Positions 1-6,744 of a stretch of DNA of 9,176 nt are shown one piece after another (the stretch's first letter is position 1; each line of letters begins with the position of its first letter). The position numbers were made by a program, and so were the translations under genes. Origin of the DNA: Nitrospirota bacterium (GTDB lineage Bacteria > Nitrospirota > Thermodesulfovibrionia > Thermodesulfovibrionales > SM23-35); assembly GCA_018262395.1 (NCBI GenBank), contig JAGSYM010000022.1, positions 1-9,176 of the forward strand. Direction: 5' to 3'. Below the pieces are notes generated by a model. That model saw only the letters and a list, made by a program, of their open reading frames with translations, had not been told where the DNA came from and did no database searches.

Positions 1-192
1 AAAATCTCCGATTAGAACTCCTGAATACGCAATTACAAGTGTATAAATTGGTTTTATAACATTTGTAGAAATTAATAATCCGCATAAGATAAGCGTACCG
101 CCTTCAGGAAATGGAAAGCCGATGCCTCCAATGATGAGAAGAAGAAAAAGCCCTAAATAAGGGAAGTGGCCGAAGATCGTCGATAAAGACAT
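1..192 (-). CDS. DedA-family membrane protein, N-terminal 64 residues (3' end outside window)
   Basis: Translating the complement from the ATG at 192 gives 64 uninterrupted codons to the window edge. The peptide begins MSLSTIFGHFPYLGLFLLL and continues through GFPFPEGGTLILCG. A hydrophobic first helix followed by a Pro-x-Pro-Glu motif and an AG/CG-L-type helix is the N-terminal pattern of DedA (SNARE-associated/VTT) proteins. These are polytopic inner-membrane proteins; characterised members translocate undecaprenyl phosphate or other lipids, or affect proton homeostasis. An in-frame TGA lies 27 bases upstream and no other start codon intervenes, so the start is well fixed. No Shine-Dalgarno sequence precedes it; the upstream bases are nearly all A/T, so the mRNA leader may be very short. 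The 297-bp gap to the upstream ATPase suggests its own promoter. Family is likely; the substrate cannot be told from this fragment. Confidence 0.8.
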   Translation of the reverse strand, partial: MSLSTIFGHFPYLGLFLLLIIGGIGFPFPEGGTLILCGLLISTNVIKPIYTLVIAYSGVLIGDF

Positions 193-201
193 ATCATAGT
201 T

Positions 202-233
202 ATTATAATTATACGGTCATTTTTCATTTGCAA
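202..233 (-). promoter_or_regulatory. possible AT-rich promoter for the DedA gene
   Basis: On the minus strand two consensus TATAAT hexamers stand in tandem (complement of 208-213 and 202-207). The nearer one ends 9 bases before the DedA ATG. A TTGCAA hexamer (228-233) could be a -35 box, but its spacing is 14 or 20 bp, neither of which is ideal. If the nearer -10 box is used, transcription would start within a few bases of the ATG, in keeping with the lack of a ribosome-binding site. The region is so A/T-rich that chance matches are expected. Confidence 0.25.
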
Positions 234-348
234 GCCATTGATAAAAAAAATTTTTTTTGCAAACTTCTGCTGTTACGATGTAAGGAAGCAAGATAATAAT
301 TAATGTAAGAGTAATTTCGCTGGTAAAGGCTGGCCCTACATCCGACAA
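217..348 (-). CDS. doubtful 43-residue ORF with one hydrophobic segment
   Basis: Read from a TTG at 348 to a TGA at 217-219, this frame encodes 43 residues. They include a hydrophobic stretch ITLTLIIILLPYIVTA and a charged, aromatic tail ending QWLANEK, which would suit a single-pass small membrane protein. GGGAG lies 5 bases upstream of the TTG, an acceptable ribosome-binding spacing. The frame is open further upstream to 405 but has no ATG there. No family is recognised. It would overlap the putative DedA promoter and the A8T8 tract, and an open frame of this size is expected by chance in A/T-rich DNA. It may also be a decayed gene tail. Confidence 0.15.
   Translation of the reverse strand: MSDVGPAFTSEITLTLIIILLPYIVTAEVCKKNFFYQWLANEK
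243..258. repeat. A8T8 perfect palindromic tract
   Basis: Eight A are followed directly by eight T, a fully self-complementary tract about 50 bp upstream of the DedA start. Phased A/T tracts are known to bend DNA or attract nucleoid proteins. The motif TTTGCAA occurs beside it (256-262) and again 29 bp away (227-233), nearly three helical turns apart. A regulatory role is inference; it may simply be low-complexity intergenic DNA. Confidence 0.4.
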
Positions 349-489
349 AATGTCTCCCGAGCATGATAAAAAGTATCTCTCCTTTATGAAAATTATCTTC
401 CAGCTTTAAGAGACACCGCAGGATTCTAAGATGCTGCTTGATGATGTCAATAATAAGCATTACAGTAAATGCGGCCCGATTTAATTTTT

Positions 490-3129
490 TCAGATTGCCG
501 GAACATATTTCATGATAATCCTTGCACCAAATACCCCTAAAAAGGCTGAGAAAACTACTATAGGCAAAAGAATTGCCCAGTGAATGAAACCCAGAGGAAT
601 TACATTAAAGAAGTTTCTTAAGAAAGGAGTATAGAGGACTATAAGTTGCAAACTGATACCTGCTGCCATTGCGAGGAGCAGCCATTTGTTTGACCATATA
701 GACAGTTTATCCATCTGCCGAACAATCATTATCCGGACAAATGAAAATAATATCACACTGGTAAATACCATGGTCTGTGCCAATTTTACCCCACCCATGC
801 GAAGCCCGATATAAAAAATGATAAGCAGTACAATAACCTTTTTTATTCCGCTGAATGCGATTAGCATCTTAACACCCCTATTGAGCACCGGCTCTCCTGC
901 CTTTCTGGGTTGTCTCCTGATAATGCCTGGATTAGCAGGATCTATAGCAAGGGCACTTGCAGGCAGGATATCCGTTACCATGTTAACCCATAGCACCATA
1001 ATGCCTGTCAGCGGTATATAGCCAAAGAATGACAGAATCAATATAACAAAGACCTCTGACATGTTGGCACTGAGAAGATAATTCACAAATTTTTTGATGT
1101 TATCAAATATTCTCCTTCCTTCTTCAACAGCATCTACTATTGTCTTGAAATTATCATCCAGCAGAATCATGTCTGAGGATTCTTTCGCCACGTCTGTTCC
1201 CCTCAACCCCATGGCTATCCCCACATCAGACTGCTTAATGGCGGTAGCATCGTTAACGCCATCTCCTGTCATTGCAACATAATGACCGTTTTTCTGTAAT
1301 GCCCGGGTTATTTTGTATTTTGTCTGAGGGGTCGCCCGTGCTACGATGTCTATTGCCTCAACATCTCTCGATAATTCCCCGACAGCATGTTTATCGATAT
1401 CCTTACCTTCCACTGCATAACTGCCGATCCCAATCTCTCCGGCTATAGCTTGTGCGGTCTTCTTATTATCACCGGTAATCATGACAATTTTTATCCCCGC
1501 ATCATGGGCTATTTGTATGGACTGCATTACCTCTTTTCTTGGAGGATCCATCATACCTTCGAGTCCCAAAAATACCATTCCTTTTTCAGCATCTTGCTCT
1601 GGTGCCTCTGCAGATAAGATTTCTTTGTAGGAGAATGCCAAGACCCTCAATGCCTCTCCTGCCATAGAATCTGCTGCCGCCATAATCTTATCCCGATCAC
1701 CTGAAGTCAATAGAACTGTATTTGTGCCTTTCAGGATTTGATCACATCCATTCAAAATAGCGCTCAATGCACCTTTGGAATATGCTGCAGTTTTAGCGTC
1801 CATCCTGTGTATGGTGGTCATCTTTTTTGTCTCAGAAGAAAAAGGTATTTCACCAATCTTTGGATATTTCTTTCTCTCGCTCTGGGGATTAAGCCCTTTC
1901 TGACTTGCTAAAAGCAGAAGACTTATTTCTGTTGGATCACCAAGGTAGGTTTCACGATCTTTTTCGTCTGTGGCAATCTTCGCCTCGTTACAGAGAACGG
2001 ATGCCTTTAATAATAATGCTATTGCCTGAGCGTCGAAACCTGAAACCTCATCCCCTGTTTTTGATATTCTGTCAAAAACATATATCTTCTGTACCATCAT
2101 CCTGTTTTCTGTCAGGGTCCCTGTCTTGTCAGTGCATATTACATCTACAGAACCGAGGCTTTCTACAACACTCAGATGTCTGACAAGTGCATTCTTCTCA
2201 AGCATCTTCCTTGTGCCCATAGCCAATGCAAATGTCATAACCACAGGGAGGCTTGCAGGTACAGCAGCTACGCCGAGACTGATAGAATTAATGAGCACAT
2301 CATAGAAACTGAGGTGTTCAAAAAAATAATAGGTTGTGGCTATGACCACCACAATTGCAGCAATAGCGATGGTAATCTGCTTGCCAAGCTTTGCCACCTC
2401 CAGTTGGAAAGATGTTGGTTGTTCTGTTATCTCATAGAGGTCAGTCGCGATCTTCCCTATCTCTGTTGACATCCCTGTTGCTGTTACCGCAACTTTTGCA
2501 TTTCCTCGTGTCACATATGTTCCGGAGTAGACCATATCTGTTCTTTCAGCAAGTATGGTCTCCTGAGGCACTTCTCCATTATTCTTGTCTGCGCTGACGC
2601 TTTCACCGGTTAATACCGATTCATCCACCTTCAATCCAAATTGCTCCGTGATTCTTCCATCAGCAGGCACCTTATCTCCCTCAGAAAGAATGAGGATATC
2701 TCCCGGGACTATCTCGCTGGAATCAATCTCTACTTCCTGGCCATCCCTCAAAACTTTTGCTTTTAATTTCATAACCTTGTGGAGGGACTGAATACTCTGG
2801 GCGGCTTTATATTCTTCAATAAAACTAATGATCGTGTTGAGGATTATAATCGCAAATATAAAAATTACTTCATGATATTTTGGAATATGTCCTGGAAGAA
2901 AACCCACTGACAAGGCAACAAAGGCTGAAAAGAAAAGGATGATATTAAAAAATCCTGTCAGCTCACCAATGAGTATCTTAAGGGCAGAGACCTTTTCAGG
3001 CTCTGCTATTTTATTAGACCCATAGTGCTTAAGCCTCTCAGAAGCCGCGGACTGTAAAAGACCATCAGCAGATGTATCAAGGGATTTATATACTTCATCA
3101 AGTTTTAAAGAATGCCAGGGTTTGTTCAT
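490..3129 (-). CDS. P2A-like cation-transporting P-type ATPase (Ca2+-pump type)
   Basis: This 879-residue integral membrane pump has the full P-type layout. It has an N-terminal cation-ATPase domain (about 5-75), M1-M2 (59-105), and an actuator domain with TGES at 174-177. M3-M4 span about 250-305. The phosphorylation site is DKTGT with Asp334, nucleotide-domain KGA is at 452-454, DPP at 528-530, TGDN at 552-555 and GDGVND at 622-627. M5-M10 span about 681-874. P2A pumps use ATP to expel Ca2+ or related cations. Residues matching SERCA ion ligands are Asn689 and Glu692 in M5 (SANMSE) and Asn716, Thr719 and Asp720 in M6 (VNMVTD). M4 reads PASLP at 291-295 instead of PEGLP, so the usual M4 glutamate is missing, and the M8 acidic position appears to be Ser796. 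Class is secure, ion is not: Ca2+, Mn2+ or a monovalent cation are possible. The ATG overlaps the stop of the upstream acetyltransferase by one base. No convincing terminator follows the stop. Confidence 0.95.
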   Translation of the reverse strand: MNKPWHSLKLDEVYKSLDTSADGLLQSAASERLKHYGSNKIAEPEKVSALKILIGELTGFFNIILFFSAFVALSVGFLPGHIPKYHEVIFIFAIIILNTIISFIEEYKAAQSIQSLHKVMKLKAKVLRDGQEVEIDSSEIVPGDILILSEGDKVPADGRITEQFGLKVDESVLTGESVSADKNNGEVPQETILAERTDMVYSGTYVTRGNAKVAVTATGMSTEIGKIATDLYEITEQPTSFQLEVAKLGKQITIAIAAIVVVIATTYYFFEHLSFYDVLINSISLGVAAVPASLPVVMTFALAMGTRKMLEKNALVRHLSVVESLGSVDVICTDKTGTLTENRMMVQKIYVFDRISKTGDEVSGFDAQAIALLLKASVLCNEAKIATDEKDRETYLGDPTEISLLLLASQKGLNPQSERKKYPKIGEIPFSSETKKMTTIHRMDAKTAAYSKGALSAILNGCDQILKGTNTVLLTSGDRDKIMAAADSMAGEALRVLAFSYKEILSAEAPEQDAEKGMVFLGLEGMMDPPRKEVMQSIQIAHDAGIKIVMITGDNKKTAQAIAGEIGIGSYAVEGKDIDKHAVGELSRDVEAIDIVARATPQTKYKITRALQKNGHYVAMTGDGVNDATAIKQSDVGIAMGLRGTDVAKESSDMILLDDNFKTIVDAVEEGRRIFDNIKKFVNYLLSANMSEVFVILILSFFGYIPLTGIMVLWVNMVTDILPASALAIDPANPGIIRRQPRKAGEPVLNRGVKMLIAFSGIKKVIVLLIIFYIGLRMGGVKLAQTMVFTSVILFSFVRIMIVRQMDKLSIWSNKWLLLAMAAGISLQLIVLYTPFLRNFFNVIPLGFIHWAILLPIVVFSAFLGVFGARIIMKYVPAI

Positions 3130-3641
3130 TATTTATAGCCTTCTTTGTAACTATTTAAATCCATAGACATATTGATTCTATCATTTATCATTCTTGTCTC
3201 CGAGAAACCGAGTTTCTTCCAGAATGACAGAGCCCTATGGTTGTCTGTCTTAACCGTAATAAATATTTTTTTCATAACAGATTGTCTCCGCAGACTTTGT
3301 ACAAAAAGCTTAAATGACCTGGTTCCATACCCTTGCCGTCTCAAGGTTTCATCAAATATCACCAGGCTTATATCAGCAGATTTAAAATGTGCCACATTAT
3401 ATAAGCCAATAAATCCGATAGGTTTTGAATCCACTTCTATACAGAACGAATACCTATAAGTCTTTTTTATCCACCACCAGACAGAAAACCACGATGAATC
3501 TGTTTGCCTGCTCAATCGATTTGTCCTCAAACCGATTTCGTCCTTTAATCCTCTATGGATGAAAGGCCCGTCAAAGATTCTCAACGGTCTTAGCTTTAAA
3601 TTATCGTCTTTCATGGATATTGAGACATTAACATAGAACAC
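3129..3641 (-). CDS. GNAT-family N-acetyltransferase (RimJ/RimL-like)
   Basis: The 170-residue protein fits the GNAT fold, which moves an acetyl group from acetyl-CoA to an amine of a protein N-terminus, small molecule or antibiotic. An N-terminal LRPL strand (about 17-20) is followed by a central beta region with SKPIGFIGLYN (72-82). The acetyl-CoA pyrophosphate loop RRQGYG is at 101-106, and the C-terminal motif VKTDNHRALSFWKKLGF at 130-146 is typical of the RimJ/RimL and spermidine acetyltransferase branch. The start used is a GTG at 3641 with GGGGA 7 bases upstream. An ATG at 3614 (codon 10) would fit the usual start just before the LRPL strand but has no ribosome-binding site. It follows mgtA by 48 bp and overlaps the next ATPase by one base, so it sits inside a cation-pump operon. 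The substrate is unknown; acting on a pump or a polyamine is speculation. Confidence 0.88.
   Translation of the reverse strand: MFYVNVSISMKDDNLKLRPLRIFDGPFIHRGLKDEIGLRTNRLSRQTDSSWFSVWWWIKKTYRYSFCIEVDSKPIGFIGLYNVAHFKSADISLVIFDETLRRQGYGTRSFKLFVQSLRRQSVMKKIFITVKTDNHRALSFWKKLGFSETRMINDRINMSMDLNSYKEGYK
3139..3144 (-). promoter_or_regulatory. ribosome-binding site of the P2A-like ATPase
   Basis: AGAAGG on the minus strand lies 9 bases before the ATPase ATG, inside the last codons of the acetyltransferase gene. With the TAATG stop/start overlap it supports translational coupling and confirms this start. Confidence 0.6.
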
Positions 3642-3689
3642 GTTCAGTTCCCCGTTTCAAGCAGTCTTTTGCGGGAGCCATCTGTATAA

Positions 3690-6323
3690 TTAATCGACAT
3701 ATTTGCGAATAAACCATGTCTTGACCAACTGGGTCAGAATGACGTAACAAAGCAGCATCGCTGCCAACAGTACCCAATAGAGTGGCGGAAGAGCCGTAAA
3801 TCCCAGTGTGCTTGCTACGGGCGAGAATGGCAGCCATCCTCCAATCGCAACTATTATGAGTGAGGTCATTATTAATGGCAGACTGGCTCTGCTTTCTATG
3901 AACGGAATCTTGTTGGTGCGGATTACATGAATGATCAGCGTCTGCGTAAACAGTGACTCAACGAACCAACCAGTGCGAAAGAGAGCCGGATTATTCAAGG
4001 TATGAAAGATATACAGCATGATAAAGAAAGTAATGTAGTCGAAGATTGAGCTGATTGGACCGATGAAAAGGATAAACTTGCGGATTTCAGCGATGGCCCA
4101 TTTACGCGGCTTCATCAGCCACTCGCGATCAACATTGTCGGTCGGGATCGTGGTCTGCGAGAAATCATATAACAGATTGTTCGTCAATATCTGCAACGGC
4201 AGCATTGGCAGAAAGGGTAGAAAGATGCTGGCTCCAACCACACTGAACATGTTGCCGAAATTTGAACTTGCTGCCATCTTTATATATTTAATGATATTGC
4301 CAAAAACCCTGCGGCCTTCAATCACACCCTCTTGCAGCACCAGTAGGCTGTGTTCCAGCAGAATAATGTCTGATGACTCTTTGGCTATATCTACTGCGCT
4401 ATCCACTGAGATACCCACGTCCGCAGCCTTTAAAGCAGGAGCATCGTTAATGCCATCTCCCATAAACCCGACAACGTGGCCTTGCTTCTGAAAGGCACGA
4501 ATGATACGCTCTTTATGTGCTGGAGATAACTTAGCAAAGACTGTTGTTTGGTCAATAATCTTGTCTAACTCTTCTTCAGAGATGTTTTCAAGAACTCTAC
4601 CCAGTAAAATGTTATCGATTGACAGCCCCACTTGTCTGCAGATGCTACGGGTTACAATTTCATTATCACCCGTCAGGATTTTAACTTGAACACTATTGAG
4701 ACGTAAATCATTGAGAGTTTCTGACGCTGTTTCTTTGGGAGGATCCAGGAAGGCCAGAAAACCTAAAAGAATAAGGTCTGACTCGTCTGCCACTGCATAT
4801 GCCTCTGCCGTTTCAGGCATTATTTTATAAGCCAAAGCGACTACCCGGAAACCCTGTTCATTTAACTCCCGGACTAATTTCTCTGTCTTCGCATGGTGAT
4901 TAGTGTCATGAATCGAAAGGATTTTCCCCTCGATTTCAATCTGGGTGGAAAGAGCAATAATTTCCTCCACTGCGCCTTTGCAGATGAGTATGTGACGTTT
5001 CTGATTGTCTTCCACCACAACCGACATCCTACGGCGCACAAAATCGAAAGGGATTTCATCAATTTTCTGATACTTCTGCTCTTCGATTAACTGTTTTTCC
5101 ACGTGCTTATGATCGAGCACGGCTACGTCCATCACATTCTTTAATCCTGTCTGGTAGAAACTGTTCAAAAAGGCAAAGTTGAGAATTTCTTCCCTTTCGT
5201 TACCGTCAATATCAAGGTGTCTCTCCAATACAATTTTCCCCTGTGTCAGCGTGCCGGTCTTGTCCGTGCAGAGTACATCCATTGCGCCGAAGTTTTGAAT
5301 AGCGTTCAGGCGCTTGACGATTACCTTTTTGCGGGACATCTCAATTGCTCCCTTGGAAAGGTTTACTGTAACGATCATCGGCAGCATCTCAGGAGTTAGG
5401 CCGACAGCAACAGCCGTAGCAAACAGGAAGGCTTCAAGCCAGGTGCCTTTACTAAATCCGTTGAGGAGAAACACCAGAGGTACCATAACCATCATGAACT
5501 GTATCATCAACCACGTGAACTTGTTCACTCCCTTGTCAAAGCTGGTCAATTCACGCTCTCCCACAATGCTTGCTGCTAATGAACCAAAGTAGGTATGAGT
5601 GCCGGTTGAGACTACTACGGCTGTGGCAGAACCTATTTCGACATTTGATCCAAGGTAACAAATACTGGACATTTCAAAAGGGCTCTGCGACGAATCCACT
5701 ACCTGTACAGCTGATTTTTCTACTGGCAAAGACTCACCTGTCAGGGTCGCCTGGTTAACATGCAGATCCTTTGCAGAGAGTAGACGCACATCAGCGGGAA
5801 CCATGTCTCCGGCTGATATCAGCACAACGTCCCCTGGTACCAGCTCTTTCAAGGAAATATCTTTTTTTTGGTCATCGCGTAAAACCGTGGTAGAAGTGCT
5901 GACCATTGCCTTGAGCTTTTCTGCCGCTATATCTGAACGCAGTTCCTGGGAAAATCGCAGGACAACCCCGAGCAGTACCATGATAAAAATCATTATTGTC
6001 GCTCGCATATCACCTGTCAGGTAAGAGATGAATCCCAATACCATGAGTAAAATAACAAGTGGATTTTTGAAGTTGGAGACCAACCGTATCAGGACAGATT
6101 TACGCTTTTCTTTGGCGACCTCGTTTGGTCCATATTGCTTAAAGCGCTCTCTGGCTTCGGCTTCACTCAGTCCATCTTTTCTTGTGCCTAATTGTTGTAA
6201 AACTTTGGCTACATCAGCTTGAGCGCTTTCCACCAGTGTCCTGGAAATGGTCTGTTCTTTGATGTGAGCAGGATCTTTGATTGGCTTTTGGAGAGCTCTG
6301 AGAAATTCTGGCAAAAAGCCCAT
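3690..6323 (-). CDS. mgtA: magnesium-translocating P-type ATPase (MgtA/MgtB type)
   Basis: This 877-residue P3B pump brings Mg2+ into the cytoplasm at the cost of ATP; E. coli MgtA is of similar length (about 900). It has an N-terminal cation-ATPase domain (about 30-100) with GLSEAEARERFKQYGPNE, M1-M2 (87-123), the actuator TGES at 195-198, and the M4 motif GLTPEMLP at 308-315. It also has Asp354 in DKTGT followed by LTQGK, the hinge TGDN at 551-554 and MGDGINDAPA at 621-630. M5 (SSNFGNMFS) and M6 (LPLQILTNNLLYDFSQ, about 709-723) are family signatures, as is the run LNAIQNFGAMDVLCTDKTGT. The ATG at 6323 has AGAGGG 8 bases upstream. A promoter lies just before it, so this is probably the first gene of an operon with the acetyltransferase and the P2A-like ATPase. 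The predicted leader is too short for an M-box or mgtA-type Mg2+ sensor, so control is likely at transcription start or the gene is constitutive. Confidence 0.96.
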   Translation of the reverse strand: MGFLPEFLRALQKPIKDPAHIKEQTISRTLVESAQADVAKVLQQLGTRKDGLSEAEARERFKQYGPNEVAKEKRKSVLIRLVSNFKNPLVILLMVLGFISYLTGDMRATIMIFIMVLLGVVLRFSQELRSDIAAEKLKAMVSTSTTVLRDDQKKDISLKELVPGDVVLISAGDMVPADVRLLSAKDLHVNQATLTGESLPVEKSAVQVVDSSQSPFEMSSICYLGSNVEIGSATAVVVSTGTHTYFGSLAASIVGERELTSFDKGVNKFTWLMIQFMMVMVPLVFLLNGFSKGTWLEAFLFATAVAVGLTPEMLPMIVTVNLSKGAIEMSRKKVIVKRLNAIQNFGAMDVLCTDKTGTLTQGKIVLERHLDIDGNEREEILNFAFLNSFYQTGLKNVMDVAVLDHKHVEKQLIEEQKYQKIDEIPFDFVRRRMSVVVEDNQKRHILICKGAVEEIIALSTQIEIEGKILSIHDTNHHAKTEKLVRELNEQGFRVVALAYKIMPETAEAYAVADESDLILLGFLAFLDPPKETASETLNDLRLNSVQVKILTGDNEIVTRSICRQVGLSIDNILLGRVLENISEEELDKIIDQTTVFAKLSPAHKERIIRAFQKQGHVVGFMGDGINDAPALKAADVGISVDSAVDIAKESSDIILLEHSLLVLQEGVIEGRRVFGNIIKYIKMAASSNFGNMFSVVGASIFLPFLPMLPLQILTNNLLYDFSQTTIPTDNVDREWLMKPRKWAIAEIRKFILFIGPISSIFDYITFFIMLYIFHTLNNPALFRTGWFVESLFTQTLIIHVIRTNKIPFIESRASLPLIMTSLIIVAIGGWLPFSPVASTLGFTALPPLYWVLLAAMLLCYVILTQLVKTWFIRKYVD

Positions 6324-6331
6324 GATCTATT

Positions 6332-6337
6332 CCCTCT
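6332..6337 (-). promoter_or_regulatory. mgtA ribosome-binding site
   Basis: AGAGGG on the minus strand is 8 bases upstream of the mgtA ATG, which supports the chosen start. Confidence 0.65.
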
Positions 6338-6363
6338 ACGAAAATTTATGGATCAATTATTGA

Positions 6364-6392
6364 AATATACTCATTTTGATGAGGTCTGTAAA
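6364..6392 (-). promoter_or_regulatory. probable sigma-70-type promoter of mgtA
   Basis: On the minus strand TTTACA (complement of 6387-6392) and TATATT (complement of 6364-6369) are separated by exactly 17 bp. Each differs from the sigma-70 consensus by one base. Transcription would begin near 6357, giving a leader of about 34 bases that contains the ribosome-binding site. No operator is recognised around it. Confidence 0.5.
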
Positions 6393-6610
6393 CTGTTTAA
6401 TTCAAGGCTCGATTGAAGGTGTTAGCAATTGAGGAGTCCATAATATTGCAGGCGTCAAAAATAGATTAGAGAAAGTCAGGGAACGTTACCTCCTATCTGA
6501 ACGCTTGCCCTCTATAGGGATCTTAGGAGATGTTTGCAACAGGAAGGATGTGAAAAACTATCCAGTATGTGACAGGTGTTTGTTCTGAATCACTATGCAT
6601 TCATCGATTT

Positions 6611-6731
6611 GGGACACAGAGCCTGTCGAAAACTCCTGAATAGCTTTCGGAGACGACAATATTATAGACTAACGATGCATTGATTAATTGCTGACACGAG
6701 TCGCTTAGTCTTTAGACGGGCTCTGTGTCCC
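6611..6731. repeat. 121-bp MITE-like element with 21-bp inverted ends and internal hairpins
   Basis: The ends are inverted copies. GGGACACAGAGCC (6611-6623) pairs perfectly with GGCTCTGTGTCCC (6719-6731), and pairing extends inward to 6631/6711 with two mismatches in 21, one of which would be a G-U pair in RNA. Inside, TGTCG/CGACA (6624-6628 with 6654-6658) encloses CTCC/GGAG, and AGACTAA plus CGA (6666-6675) pairs with TCG plus TTAGTCT (6701-6711) around one bulged C. The whole could fold as a branched, cloverleaf-like structure. Short length, terminal inverted repeats and no coding content fit a MITE or other mobile palindromic repeat. No clean target-site duplication is visible: GATT occurs on both sides but at different offsets. 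It lies 13 bp after the aminopeptidase stop and could also end or stabilise that transcript, although no T-run follows. Confidence 0.7.
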
Positions 6732-6744
6732 TGGATTACTTAGC

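Larger units (their letters stand above)
6324..6744. other. 421-bp gap between the aminopeptidase and mgtA; no recognisable gene
   Basis: The part next to mgtA holds its promoter and ribosome-binding site, and the part next to the aminopeptidase holds the 121-bp inverted-repeat element. Between them (about 6393-6610) I see no known RNA, riboswitch or protein family. A plus-strand frame is open from 6433 to 6588 for 51 codons without any ATG, GTG or TTG start at its head, and it matches nothing I recognise. Confidence 0.6.

Noticed and set aside
224..460. 78-codon minus-strand ORF in the gap before DedA
   Set aside because: Its ribosome-binding signal is poor, the peptide matches no family, and an overlapping frame looks more protein-like. 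Probably chance in A/T-rich DNA.
464..490. Short G/C-rich inverted repeat followed by T6 on the plus strand, resembling a terminator
   Set aside because: The loop would be one base at most, and no plus-strand gene leads into it. On the minus strand the run is on the wrong side.
818..2791. Several plus-strand ORFs opposite the P2A-like ATPase
   Set aside because: They are antisense shadows of a gene with complete family motifs and show no domains of their own.
3628..3837. 69-codon minus-strand ORF spanning the end of mgtA and the start of the GNAT gene
   Set aside because: It is out of frame inside two well-supported genes and its peptide has no recognisable domain.
6433..6588. 51-codon plus-strand open frame (AGVKNRLEKVRERYLLSERL...) in the mgtA upstream gap
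   Set aside because: No start codon at its head and no recognised family. It lies outside the inverted ends, so it cannot be the element's transposase. A frame this long is not rare by chance.
6324..6610. M-box or other Mg2+ riboswitch ahead of mgtA
   Set aside because: I could not find the long conserved multi-helix core, and the best promoter leaves only about 34 bases of leader.
6611..6731. Integron attC site or a simple Rho-independent terminator
   Set aside because: No GTTRRRY/RYYYAAC attC boxes at the ends, and no T-run after the stem on either strand.
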